From Streptomyces sp. D2-8 (GTDB lineage Bacteria; Actinomycetota; Actinomycetes; Streptomycetales; Streptomycetaceae): DNA of 64,000 nt. The position numbers and the translations under genes were made by a program. The notes beneath the pieces were generated by a model that was given only the letters and a program-made list of their open reading frames with translations, was not told the DNA's origin and did not search any database. The DNA is taken from positions 248,001 to 312,000 of the forward strand of contig NZ_JAAHBP010000003.1 in NCBI RefSeq assembly GCF_023184515.1, written 5' to 3'. Of this stretch, positions 53,283 to 61,797 are shown one piece after another (within the stretch, counting starts at the first letter, position 1; each line of letters begins with the position of its first letter).

Positions 53283-54128
53283 GTGTCCCCTCATGTCCTG
53301 ATCCTCGGCGGCACGGCCGAGGCCCGTGTTCTGGCCGCCGCGCTGGCCGCGCGCCCCGGTGTTCGCGTCACGACCTCCCTCGCGGGGCGCGTCGCCGAGC
53401 CGGGGGCGCTCGACGGGGAGGTGCGCGTCGGGGGCTTCGGCGGGGCCGGGGGCCTGGCCGGGTGGCTGCGGGAGCAGGGCGTGGACGCGCTCGTCGACGC
53501 CACGCACCCGTTCGCCGAGTCGATCACGGCCAACGCGGCGCGCGCCGCGTCCGAGACCGGCGTACCCGCGGTGGTGCTCCGCCGCCCCGGGTGGCGGCCC
53601 GGTCCCGGGGACCAATGGCACCCGGTCCCCTCACTGGACGCTGCCGCGGACCTGCTTCCGCGTCTCGGCCGCCGGGTGCTGCTCACCACCGGGCGTCTCG
53701 GACTGGCCTCCTTCGCCCACCTGACGCGACTCCACTTCGTCGTGCGGTCGGTGGATCCCCCCGAGCCGCCGATGCCGCCCGACACCCATGTGCTGCTCGC
53801 ACGCGGCCCGTTCACCGTCCCGGGCGAGACGGCCCTGCTGCGCGAGCACCGCGTCGACGTCCTGGTGACCAAGGACAGCGGGGGAGCGGCGACGGCGGCC
53901 AAGCTCACAGCGGCCCGGGACCTCGGGCTGCCGGTCGTGGTCGTACGGCGGCCGCCGCCGCCGGACGGTGTGACGGCCGTACCCGATGTGGAGGGCGTAC
54001 TGGAGCGGCTGGGGCTGGGCACCTGCGGGCTGCCTGCGCGTGCCGGAACGTCCGCACGGATGCCCGGTGATATGCCTGCCGGTCCCGTCAGTCGCGGGGG
54101 TGACGGCGCAGCAGATACGTGTCCATGA
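53283..54128 (+). CDS. cobK: Precorrin-6A reductase
   Basis: 281 residues. CobK/CbiJ family: N-terminal HVLILGGTAEARVLAAALAA, VDATHPFAESITANAARAA, LLTTGRLGLASFAH, and VTKDSGGAATAAKLTAARDL, the conserved NADPH/substrate region. It reduces precorrin-6A in the aerobic B12 pathway. GTG at 53283. Its last ~15 codons overlap the convergent cobF gene and look poorly conserved (PARAGTSARMPGDMPAGPVS), a possible 3' extension. Confidence 0.9.
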   Translation: MSPHVLILGGTAEARVLAAALAARPGVRVTTSLAGRVAEPGALDGEVRVGGFGGAGGLAGWLREQGVDALVDATHPFAESITANAARAASETGVPAVVLRRPGWRPGPGDQWHPVPSLDAAADLLPRLGRRVLLTTGRLGLASFAHLTRLHFVVRSVDPPEPPMPPDTHVLLARGPFTVPGETALLREHRVDVLVTKDSGGAATAAKLTAARDLGLPVVVVRRPPPPDGVTAVPDVEGVLERLGLGTCGLPARAGTSARMPGDMPAGPVSRGGDGAADTCP

Positions 54129-54858
54129 TCCAGCCCTTGCGCTCGCGGGCCTCGGCCCGCAACCGCTCGATGCGGGGGGCGGCCTCGGCGATCGGGCCGG
54201 AGACGAGGATCTCGTCCGGGGTGCCGATGTAGGCGCCCCAGTAGATGTCCACGTCCTGGTCCGCGTACTGCCGGAAGGTCTGGTGGGCGTCGAGCATCAC
54301 CACCACGTCGTCCACGCCCTCCGGGAAGCCTTCCGCGAGCCGCCTGCCGGTGGTGATCTGCACGGGCCGGGCGACGCGGTTGAGGCCCGTGCGGTGCCGG
54401 GCGACGAGCGCCGAGACGCTGCTGATGCCGGGCACGACGTCGTACTCGAACGCCACGGCGCCCCGCTCCAGCACCTCCTCCAGGATTCCCAGCGTGCTGT
54501 CGTACAGCGACGGGTCCCCCCACACCAGGAACGCGCCGGTCTGCTCCTCGGCGAGCTCCTCGGTGATCAGCCGCTCGTAGATGTCGGCACGGGCGCTGCG
54601 CCAGTCCCCGACGGCGGGGGAGTAGGCCGCGCCGCCGGCGCTCCGGTCCCGCTCCGGGTCGCGCGCCTCGACGACGCGGTACGTCCCCTGCGGTACGTGC
54701 GCGTCGAGCATGTCCCGGCGGAGCCCGGTGAGATCCGCCTTCACCTCGCCCTTCTCCAGGATGAAGAACACGTCCGTGCTCCGCAGCGCCCTGACGGCCT
54801 GGAGGGTGAGCTGGTCGGGGTCGCCCGCGCCGATACCGATGACATGAATCTTTCGCAC
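54088..54858 (-). CDS. cobF: Precorrin-6A synthase (deacetylating) CobF
   Basis: 256-residue SAM-dependent tetrapyrrole methyltransferase. N-terminal KIHVIGIGAGDPDQLTLQAV is the family start; FLVWGDPSLYDST and VVPGISSVSALVARH are the conserved SAM-site loops; TYLLRRHPRD is the normal end. It contributes C1 methylation and deacetylation in aerobic cobalamin synthesis. GTG at 54858. The 3' ends of cobF and cobK overlap by 41 bases; two consecutive pathway enzymes are thus encoded convergently. Confidence 0.92.
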   Translation of the reverse strand: MRKIHVIGIGAGDPDQLTLQAVRALRSTDVFFILEKGEVKADLTGLRRDMLDAHVPQGTYRVVEARDPERDRSAGGAAYSPAVGDWRSARADIYERLITEELAEEQTGAFLVWGDPSLYDSTLGILEEVLERGAVAFEYDVVPGISSVSALVARHRTGLNRVARPVQITTGRRLAEGFPEGVDDVVVMLDAHQTFRQYADQDVDIYWGAYIGTPDEILVSGPIAEAAPRIERLRAEARERKGWIMDTYLLRRHPRD

Positions 54859-54979
54859 GCCCCGAGTCTGCCGCACGGGGGTGGGGGCGCATGCACCGCG
54901 GTCGTTTCGCGGTCCCCGGGGGCCGGGGCAGCGCCCCGTGGCGTGGCCACCCCCCGGCTTCCGCGGCGCGCGTCCCGGC

Positions 54980-55519
54980 TCAGCGCCCGGCTGCCCCACC
55001 CCGCAGCCGAGGGGCCCGCGCCCCCGCGTCCACCGGCCGGCCGTGCCGCTCCACGTCCTCGGCCAGCTCCCGTGCCCATGCGGCGACGCTCGCCACGTCG
55101 ATCCCGTGCGGCAGTGTCCGCCCGGAGCCGGACACCCAGGCCTCGGCCGCGCCCGCCCCGCGCCGGAGCAGGCGGGCCCCGCCCGTCAGGTTGCCGCGGG
55201 CGGCGTGCGTGAGCCCCACGGCGAGCTGGGCGAGGCCGCGCCACAGCTCGCGCTCCTCGTCGGGCCCCGACTTCCACGCGTCCTCGAAGACCTCGTGCGC
55301 GTGGAACGGCTTGCCCTCGTCCAGCAGCCGCTGCGCCTGCGCGACGGTCTCCTCCGGGGTGCGGACGACGCCCTCGGGCTGCCGGGCCACTCCGTCGGCG
55401 TCGTACGGCAGGGGCCGCCCGAGACCGTCCCGGGGCCGGGCGTTGCGCGCCCGCCCCTCGCTGTCGCGGTCCCGTGCGTCGCCCGGCCGGCCCGGGTAGG
55501 TCTCTCCAGTGCTGCCCAT
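54980..55519 (-). CDS. DUF309 protein
   Basis: 179 residues. The DUF309 core is HAHEVFEDAWKSGPDEEREL followed by WRGLAQLAVGLTHAARGNLT. The N-terminal 40 residues are polar and probably disordered (MGSTGETYPGRPGDARDRDS). Helical domain of unknown function, widespread in bacteria. ATG at 55519 gives a GAGAGAC-type upstream site. Confidence 0.85.
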   Translation of the reverse strand: MGSTGETYPGRPGDARDRDSEGRARNARPRDGLGRPLPYDADGVARQPEGVVRTPEETVAQAQRLLDEGKPFHAHEVFEDAWKSGPDEERELWRGLAQLAVGLTHAARGNLTGGARLLRRGAGAAEAWVSGSGRTLPHGIDVASVAAWARELAEDVERHGRPVDAGARAPRLRGGAAGR

Positions 55520-55617
55520 ACGCCGATTGTCCCGCCCGGCCCGTTTTCGGCGCGGCCAGGGGTGTGGGGTAAGGTGCTGTTCGCGCGATCACGCGGCTCA
55601 CCGCGGGTGGCGCGCAC

Positions 55618-55691
<74 letters not shown>

Positions 55692-55704
55692 CGGTGTGAA
55701 GGGT

Positions 55705-55735
55705 CCCGCAGGCCGATGCCTGCGGGGCTCTTTTC
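55705..55735 (+). terminator. Rho-independent terminator of the second tRNA-Pro
   Basis: CCCGCAGGC-CGAT-GCCTGCGGG (9-bp perfect stem, 55705-55726) followed by GCTCTTTTCG with a run of T. Confidence 0.88.
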
Positions 55736-55750
55736 GTTGTGCGTACGCCC

Positions 55751-55781
55751 TTGACCTCGAGAGCACTCCAAGCTGAAGACT
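55751..55781 (+). promoter_or_regulatory. MerR-type promoter of the aldo/keto reductase gene
   Basis: TTGACC (55751-55756) and AAGACT (55776-55781) are separated by 19 bp. The spacer contains an imperfect dyad (CTCGAGAGCACTCCAAG). Over-long spacers with a central dyad are the hallmark of MerR-family activation; no merR gene is adjacent, so the activator is elsewhere. Confidence 0.65.
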
Positions 55782-55828
55782 CCCCTTCGTGCCCCGAAGC
55801 CCGGGGTACGAGGGAGGGAGCGACAGCC

Positions 55829-56812
55829 ATGAAGTACCGCACGATCGGTACGGACCCCACCACCTGCCGCGAGGTGAGTGTCCTCGCGCTCGGCACCATG
55901 CTGTTCGGTTCGGTGACGGACGAGGCGACGTCCTTCGCCGTGCTCGACCGCTACGTCGAGGCCGGCGGGAACTTCATCGACACCTCCGACAACTACGCGT
56001 TCTGGACCGACGGCGGCCAGGGCGGCCAGAGCGAGGAACTCCTCGGCCGCTGGCGGCGCAGCCGCGGCATCGGCGACGAGATCGTCGTCGCGACCAAGCT
56101 CGGCGCCCGCCCCCTGGCCCCCGGCACCAGCTACGTCGACCACCCCGAGGGCCTGTCCGCGAAGGTGATCCGCGAGTCCGCCGACCGCAGCCGCGAGCGG
56201 CTCGGCCTCGCGAAACTGGACCTGCTGTACGCGCACATCGAGGACCACACCGTCCCGCTCCAGGAGACCGTCGAGGCCTTCGCCGCCCTGGTCGCCGAGG
56301 GCACCGTCGGACTGCTCGGCGTGAGCAACCACGCCGTCTGGCGCGTGGAACGGGCCCGGGCCCTCGCCGCCGCGGCCGGACTGCCCGGCTACGAGGTCCT
56401 CCAGTACGCGCACACCCACCTGCGCCCCCGCACCGACGTCCCCGGCGGCATCTTCCCGGACGGCAGCCTCGGCCACGCCGGCCCCGACCTGCTCGGCTAC
56501 CTCAGGGCCGAGCCCGGCCTGACCCTGGTCGCGTACTCACCGCTGCTCAAGGGTGCCTACGCCCGCCCGGAGCGGCTGCCCGCCGACTTCGACCACCCCG
56601 GCACCCCGGCCCGGCTGGCGGCCCTGCGCGAGGTGGCCCGGGAGGCCGGCGCGACCGTCAACCAGGTCGTGCTGGCCTGGCAGATCGGCGGCGAACTGCC
56701 CGTCCTTCCGCTGGCCGGGGTCTCCTCGGTGGCCCAGCTGGAGGAGAACCTGGCGGCGGTGGACCTGGAGCTGACCCCGGAGCAGCGCGCCCGGCTGGAC
56801 GCGGCGCACTGA
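55829..56812 (+). CDS. Aldo/keto reductase
   Basis: 327-residue (beta/alpha)8 NADPH-dependent oxidoreductase. Catalytic tetrad positions are visible: Asp and Tyr in DTSDNYAFW, Lys in VVATKLG, His in LLYAHIEDH. The C-terminal PLAGVSSVAQLEENLAAVDL binds the cofactor. Reduces aldehydes or ketones; physiological substrate unknown. The promoter with a 19-bp spacer suggests induction by a MerR-type sensor. GGGAGG ribosome-binding site. Confidence 0.92.
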   Translation: MKYRTIGTDPTTCREVSVLALGTMLFGSVTDEATSFAVLDRYVEAGGNFIDTSDNYAFWTDGGQGGQSEELLGRWRRSRGIGDEIVVATKLGARPLAPGTSYVDHPEGLSAKVIRESADRSRERLGLAKLDLLYAHIEDHTVPLQETVEAFAALVAEGTVGLLGVSNHAVWRVERARALAAAAGLPGYEVLQYAHTHLRPRTDVPGGIFPDGSLGHAGPDLLGYLRAEPGLTLVAYSPLLKGAYARPERLPADFDHPGTPARLAALREVAREAGATVNQVVLAWQIGGELPVLPLAGVSSVAQLEENLAAVDLELTPEQRARLDAAH

Positions 56813-56867
56813 GACCGTGGGACCGTGGAGGGGAACGGCCTCCGGACCTCCGGAAGGAGCACCGGCC

Positions 56868-57692
56868 ATGACCACCCGCCCGGCCCACCCCGCCGCCCGT
56901 TCGATCAGAACCACCCCTGAAGGCCTCATGTGGGAGCCCAGCGAGCGCTGGGTGCGCGGCCGCAAGGGCGACGTCACCGTCGTCGACAGCCGGCACCCGG
57001 TGCTCGTCTGGGAGCCCCACCTGCCCGTGCCGCAGTACGCCTTCCCGCGCGCGGACGTCCGCACCGACCTCCTCCGCCCGGCCAAGAGCCCGCGGACCGG
57101 CAGCCACACCGGCTCCCGGATCTTCTACGACCTCGACGCCGGCGGCGAGACACGCGAGAACGCGGCCTGGACGTTCCCCACCGACGACCTGGCCGGGCAC
57201 ATCGCCTTCGAATGGTTCCTGCGCACCGACTCGGGCCTCGACCACTGGTACGAGGAGGACGAGGAGATCTTCATCCACCCCCGTGACCCGCACAAACGCG
57301 TCGATGCGCTGCCGAGCAGCCGGCACGTGCAGGTCGAGATCGACGGGCAGGTCGTCGCGGACAGCCACGCCCCCGTCCTGCTCTTCGAGACCTCCCTGCC
57401 CACCCGGTACTACTTCCCCCGCGAGGACGTCCGCCTCGACCTGTTCGACGCCACCGACCACCACACCGGATGCCCCTACAAGGGCACCGCCGCCTACTGG
57501 TCCTGGCGCGGCGAGGCCGACGTGCCGCCCAACCTCGTGTGGACCTATCCCGAGCCGCTGCCCGCGGTGGCGGTGATCCAGGGGCGCGTCGCCTTCTTCA
57601 ACGAGATCGTCGACATCACGCTGGACGGGGAGCGCCTGGAGCGGCCGGACACGCCGTTCAGCCGGATGCTGCGGGCGAGGAGCCGTTCGTGA
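56868..57692 (+). CDS. DUF427 protein with two tandem domains
   Basis: 274 residues. Two copies of the DUF427 beta-rich domain are recognisable: residues about 30-115 (RWVRGRKGDVTVVDSRHPVL, PQYAFPRADVRTDLL) and about 150-245 (VEIDGQVVADSHAPVLLFET, TRYYFPREDVRLDLFDATDH). Each contains the conserved Tyr-Phe-Pro-Arg-x-Asp-Val core. Function unknown. It lies 55 bases after the aldo/keto reductase with GGAAGGAG upstream, probably co-transcribed, and overlaps the convergent TetR gene by 35 bases. Confidence 0.87.
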   Translation: MTTRPAHPAARSIRTTPEGLMWEPSERWVRGRKGDVTVVDSRHPVLVWEPHLPVPQYAFPRADVRTDLLRPAKSPRTGSHTGSRIFYDLDAGGETRENAAWTFPTDDLAGHIAFEWFLRTDSGLDHWYEEDEEIFIHPRDPHKRVDALPSSRHVQVEIDGQVVADSHAPVLLFETSLPTRYYFPREDVRLDLFDATDHHTGCPYKGTAAYWSWRGEADVPPNLVWTYPEPLPAVAVIQGRVAFFNEIVDITLDGERLERPDTPFSRMLRARSRS

Positions 57693-58386
57693 AGCTGTCG
57701 AGCAGGGCGTCCAGCCCGGCCGCGAGGGCCTGAGGACCGCCCTGCTCGGCGAGCGCGGCCGCCGTCTCCCGCAGCATCGGCAGTTCCTTCGCGGACAGCC
57801 GGTGCAGTCCGAGGCGGAAGGCCGGGTCGGTCTCGTCCGGGTTGTCCACCGTCGGTCGCAGCTCCACGGACACATAGCCCAGCAGCCAGGCCGTGAAGGC
57901 GCGGAACACGTCGGCCGCGGCCGACGTGTCGAAACCGGCGCCCCGCAGCAGGGTCAGCACCCGTTCGTGATCGCGCAGGACCGCGGCGGGCCGCCGGGCC
58001 AGCGGGACCGCCAGCAGACGCGTGGCCAGCAGCGGCACCGCCCGCGGGTGCGTGAGACACACGGCATAGGTCGAGCGGGCGATCCGGTGCAGTCCGGCCC
58101 GCCAGTCCGGATCCTCGTCCGCGTCGGCGGCCAGCCGCTCCTCCAGCTCCAGGTAGAGCGCCTCGACCAGCCCGTCCAGCAGGGCGTCCTTGCTCGCCGC
58201 GTACCGGTAGAGCGCCATGGCCTCCACGCCGAGCTCGGTGCCGAGGCGGCGCATGCTGAGCGCCGAGAGCCCTTCACGGTCCACCAGCGCCAGGGCGCTG
58301 GCCAGCACCCGCTCCCGGTTCAGCCGGCCGTAGTGGCCGCGGTCGCTGGCGCGGCGGGCCTCGCGTGGCCCACGGCCGTTCGCCAT
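57658..58386 (-). CDS. TetR-family regulator (TetR_C_1 class)
   Basis: 242 residues. HTH: NRERVLASALALVDREGLSA, LSMRRLGTELGVEAMALYRY; C-terminal domain of the tetracycline-repressor-like class (DWRAGLHRIARSTYAVCLTH, FRAFTAWLLGYVSVELRPT). ATG 58386 is chosen because the upstream frame is non-conserved; GAGGAGG lies 5 bases before. Divergent from the phosphotransferase gene with 161 bases between, so it may regulate that gene and itself. Confidence 0.9.
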   Translation of the reverse strand: MANGRGPREARRASDRGHYGRLNRERVLASALALVDREGLSALSMRRLGTELGVEAMALYRYAASKDALLDGLVEALYLELEERLAADADEDPDWRAGLHRIARSTYAVCLTHPRAVPLLATRLLAVPLARRPAAVLRDHERVLTLLRGAGFDTSAAADVFRAFTAWLLGYVSVELRPTVDNPDETDPAFRLGLHRLSAKELPMLRETAAALAEQGGPQALAAGLDALLDSFTNGSSPAASG

Positions 58387-58547
58387 GCTGCCTCCTCGTG
58401 TGCCGAAGGACGGGGCCGGCGGGGCCGGCTCTTCTACGACGTACACATACACGATGCGGGCCGAGTCGCACCTCAGTCGAGCTGCACCGAAGATGAAAAG
58501 AGGTGATATGAGGCTATTCGCGTGCATCTGGCTGAAGGGAGTGCCGG

Positions 58548-59639
58548 GTGACGTTCACCGAGGAGCTGAGGGGCCTTCTCCCCCTGCGTCCCGTCCCTCT
58601 TCTGACGCGTCCCGTCGACGCGCTGGCGGCCCGCAGGCTCACGGCCTCGCTCGGCGCGGAGGGTGACCCGCACCGGCCCCGGCGGACCTTCTCCGATCTC
58701 CTCGTCTTCCGGCTCGACGCCGGCGACGCGCAGTCGGCCTTGGTCAAGCATCCCCGCAGCGCCCGCGCGACCGCCTCGCTGGCGCACGAGTGCGAGGCCG
58801 TGCGGCAGCTGACCCGGGACGAGCGGCTCGGCGCGTGGCGGCGGCTGCTTCCCGTGGTGGAGGAACGGCGCCTGGACGGGCCGCTGCCGCTGCTGGTGGA
58901 GACCTGCCTGCCCGGTGTGGAGGCCGACGTGCTGCTGCGGCGCTCGCCGGAGCTGGCCCGCCGGGTCACCGTGTCCGCCCTCACGGCGATCCGCGAGCTG
59001 CATCGCGCCACCGGGCGGACGCAGGAGGTGACGGCCCGGTTGACGGACTGGGTGAAGCCCCGGCTGGCCGTCCTCGCCGAGGAGGTCCGCTGGTGCCGCC
59101 ACGGCGAGGGCGCGCAGGCCCTGGCGGCCGTACGTGAACGGGTGGAACGCGATCTGGCCGGACGCCACCTGCTGGTGGGGTGGACGCACGGCGACTTCCA
59201 TCCCGGCAACGTGCTGCTGTCGGAGCACCGGGGGACCCTGTCCGGGGTGATCGACTGGGCGGGCGCGGTCCCGGACGGCCCTTCCCTGCTCGACTGCCAC
59301 ACCTTCGTGCTGACCATGCGGCACCAGCTCTCGGGGCGGGAGTTCGGCGAGGTCGTGGCCGATGTGGTGCGGCGGGCCTCTCTGCTGCCCGAGGACCGGC
59401 GGCTGCTCGCCGGCGTGCGGGCCCTGCCCTCCGGCCCGCGGGCGGAGACGGCCGTGACGCTGCTGACCTGGCTGTGGCACGTCGCGGGGAACCTGGAGAA
59501 GTCGGCCCGGTACGCGCGCAGCCACCGATGGGTCGCCGACAACGTCGTGTCCGTGCTCGGGGAGGTACTGGCGCACGAGGGCGAGGCGCCCGCCCGAGCA
59601 GCGGCGCAGAGCCCACGTCACCGCAGGAGAACGCCGTGA
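58548..59639 (+). CDS. Phosphotransferase (APH/choline-kinase-like) family protein
   Basis: 363 residues with an aminoglycoside-phosphotransferase-type kinase fold: catalytic loop WTHGDFHPGNVLL (HGDxxxxN) and metal motif VIDWAGA (DxD-like). The N-terminal lobe has LVKHPRS. Substrate is a small hydroxylated molecule or a lipid-linked sugar rather than necessarily an antibiotic. GTG at 58548 with AAGGGAG upstream. It is coupled to a FemAB/GNAT gene (GTGA overlap), a pair typical of cell-surface polymer loci (inference). Confidence 0.84.
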   Translation: MTFTEELRGLLPLRPVPLLTRPVDALAARRLTASLGAEGDPHRPRRTFSDLLVFRLDAGDAQSALVKHPRSARATASLAHECEAVRQLTRDERLGAWRRLLPVVEERRLDGPLPLLVETCLPGVEADVLLRRSPELARRVTVSALTAIRELHRATGRTQEVTARLTDWVKPRLAVLAEEVRWCRHGEGAQALAAVRERVERDLAGRHLLVGWTHGDFHPGNVLLSEHRGTLSGVIDWAGAVPDGPSLLDCHTFVLTMRHQLSGREFGEVVADVVRRASLLPEDRRLLAGVRALPSGPRAETAVTLLTWLWHVAGNLEKSARYARSHRWVADNVVSVLGEVLAHEGEAPARAAAQSPRHRRRTP

Positions 59640-60721
59640 ACGCATCAGCCGAACTCCTGATCGACACCGCCTCCGGCCCCGCGCACGTCACCACCCCGGC
59701 CCCGCGGGCGACGTGGTGGGAACTGGCCGCGCGGGACCCGGACATCTGTGTCACCCAGACGCCCACCTGGCTCGACTGCCTGTGTGCGACCGGGCCGTAC
59801 CGGGACGCCAGCCGGCTCTACGCGTTCCCCGACGGCAGCCGGATCGTGCTGCCGCTCGTCGGCAGGGAGCGGCGTCCCCGCCGGCTGGACGCGCAGGAGT
59901 CCTGGCCGGCCGGATGGGGGATCGGCGGGCCGGTGACGCCCGAGGGGACGGAGTACGAGCAGGCGCGGGCGGTCTTCGACGACCTGGCGCGCCTGCCCGC
60001 CCTGCGCGTCGGGGTGCGCTTCCGGCCGCAGGGCGCGGAGGTGTGGCAGCGGGCCGCCCCGGGAGCCTTCCGGCTGGAACCCCACATGACGCAGGCGGTG
60101 GACCTCGACGGCGGCTTCGGCGCCGTGTGGCGGGACCGCTTCCACACCCGGGTCCGGCGAGACGTCAAACGCGCCGAGAAGGCGCACCTCGACGTGGAGG
60201 TGGACCGCACCGGCCGGCTCGTCCCCGTCTTCCAGGAGCTGTACGACCAGTCCATCGAGCGCTGGGCCGCTCAGCAGCACGAGCCGCCGGTGCTGGCCCG
60301 GTGGCGCAGGAGGCGGGAGTTCCCCACCGGGCGGCTGGCCGCGGTGGCCGACCGGTTCGGCGCGTCCTGCGCGCTCTGGGTGGCCTGGAACGCCGGGGAG
60401 CCCGCCGCGTCCATCGTCGTCCTGCGGCACGGCCCGCACGCCAAGTTCTGGCGGGCCGCCATGAACCGCGATGTCGCCCATCCGGTCCGGGCGACCCCGC
60501 TGCTGTACCGGCTCGCCATCGAGGAGGCCTGCGAGCAGGGCTGCCGGATCTTCGACCTGGGGGAGTCGGCCCCGGGATCCTCGCTGGAGCACTTCAAGGC
60601 CGGCTTCGGAGCGGTCGGCCGCCCGTCCCCCCGCTACTGGCGGGAACGGCTGCCCGTCTCCTCCGTCGAGCGCGGACTGCGCACGGCCGTCAAACGCGTG
60701 ATCCGGTTCCAGGACGCCTGA
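59636..60721 (+). CDS. FemAB/BioF2-like GNAT acyltransferase
   Basis: 361 residues with two GNAT-like halves. The C-terminal half shows TRVRRDVKRAEKAHLDVEVD, ASCALWVAWNAGEPAASIVV, and IFDLGESAPGSSLEHFKAGF, the pattern of the GNAT_6/BioF2 group which modifies peptidoglycan or exopolysaccharide precursors. Start GTG at 59636 overlaps the stop of the phosphotransferase gene. Substrate unknown. Confidence 0.8.
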   Translation: MNASAELLIDTASGPAHVTTPAPRATWWELAARDPDICVTQTPTWLDCLCATGPYRDASRLYAFPDGSRIVLPLVGRERRPRRLDAQESWPAGWGIGGPVTPEGTEYEQARAVFDDLARLPALRVGVRFRPQGAEVWQRAAPGAFRLEPHMTQAVDLDGGFGAVWRDRFHTRVRRDVKRAEKAHLDVEVDRTGRLVPVFQELYDQSIERWAAQQHEPPVLARWRRRREFPTGRLAAVADRFGASCALWVAWNAGEPAASIVVLRHGPHAKFWRAAMNRDVAHPVRATPLLYRLAIEEACEQGCRIFDLGESAPGSSLEHFKAGFGAVGRPSPRYWRERLPVSSVERGLRTAVKRVIRFQDA

Positions 60722-60730
60722 CCGCGCCGG

Positions 60731-61618
60731 TCAGCCGTCGCCCTTGAAGATGTCCAGGGGCTCGGCCTCGGCGCTGTGGCCGAGCGGGTCGAGGTCGTAG
60801 GCGTCCAGGATGGTGCGCAACAGCCCGTACAGGTTGTTGGGCTGGTCGTGGTCGCCCGGCTTCACCTGCTCGCCGACGACGACGGTCGGGATGTGGTTGT
60901 CCTCGTCCTCGCCGCCCTCGTCCTCGTCCCAGGTGACCACCAGCAGGCTGTTGTTGGTCATCGCCCAGTCCGCGTAGTCCCCGAGGTTCTTCCGCAGCCA
61001 GGCGTCGCCCCGTTCGATGCCGCCGTCGTGCATGTCGTTGTCGAGGTTCGGGATGACGAAGGAGACCTCCGGCAGGTCCGAGAAGTCCTCCGGGAAGTCC
61101 GTCCACGGGCGGTTGACGGAGTCGGGCAGGTTGGTGAAGTTCACCCACGGCGTGTGCCGGCGCACGTAGGGGCCGCTGGTGCAGCCCTCGAAACCGACGC
61201 TCGGCAGGCTCTCCGCGTAGCCGGTGAACGTCAGGTCGGCCTGCAGCAGCTGGGAGGCGAGGTTGCGGGAGGAGAAATCGTTCGGGCAGTCGTTGTCGAC
61301 GCCCTGCGTGGAACCGGAGAACAGGGCCAGATAGTTCGGCTGGCTCGGATAGGTGATGGCGAAGAACTGGGTCAGATTGGCGCCCTTGCGGGCCAGTTCG
61401 TTGAGGAACGGGGCCTCGGGCGAGCCGATGATGTCCTCGTAGCCCCGGTTCTCCTCGACGACCACCACGATGTGGTCCGGCCGGGGGACGCCGCCGCCCT
61501 CGTCCGAGGTACCGCAGCCCGCGACCGGGAGGAGCACCGCGAGGGCGGTGGAGGCGGCGACGAGCGACGTCCGCATGCGGTGCACCGGCCGGGACGGCGT
61601 CATCACTCGTGGTGTCAC
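60731..61618 (-). CDS. Secreted lipoprotein phosphoesterase (acid phosphatase/PLC family)
   Basis: 295 residues. Signal peptide with twin Arg region and lipobox PVAGC. The phosphoesterase family marks are HIVVVVEENRGYEDIIG, FFAITYPSQPNYLALFSGST, FVIPNLDNDMHDGGIERGDA, and VVTWDEDEGGEDEDNHIPTV, which bind the metal ions and phosphate. It is probably an extracytoplasmic phosphatase acting on phosphate esters. GTG 61618 (GAGGAGAGCA upstream) preferred; ATG 61603 possible. Confidence 0.87.
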   Translation of the reverse strand: MTPRVMTPSRPVHRMRTSLVAASTALAVLLPVAGCGTSDEGGGVPRPDHIVVVVEENRGYEDIIGSPEAPFLNELARKGANLTQFFAITYPSQPNYLALFSGSTQGVDNDCPNDFSSRNLASQLLQADLTFTGYAESLPSVGFEGCTSGPYVRRHTPWVNFTNLPDSVNRPWTDFPEDFSDLPEVSFVIPNLDNDMHDGGIERGDAWLRKNLGDYADWAMTNNSLLVVTWDEDEGGEDEDNHIPTVVVGEQVKPGDHDQPNNLYGLLRTILDAYDLDPLGHSAEAEPLDIFKGDG

Positions 61619-61797
61619 TGCTCTCCTCTGACGGTCGGTCCATCCGCGCTGCCGGTCGCAGCAAACGGCAGTAACGTAACTTTTAGCACTTATGCCGCAT
61701 ATTGGCGGCATGGATCGCTGGTGTGTGCCGATGGAGGAAGCGCCGCGGATGGCGCCCTTGGCCCGGTCGTCGCACCCGCTGTGCGGGAGGCATATCC

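Noticed and set aside
58548..59639. Antibiotic-resistance aminoglycoside phosphotransferase
   Set aside because: Only the general kinase motifs are shared; the coupling to a FemAB-like acyltransferase points to cell-surface chemistry.
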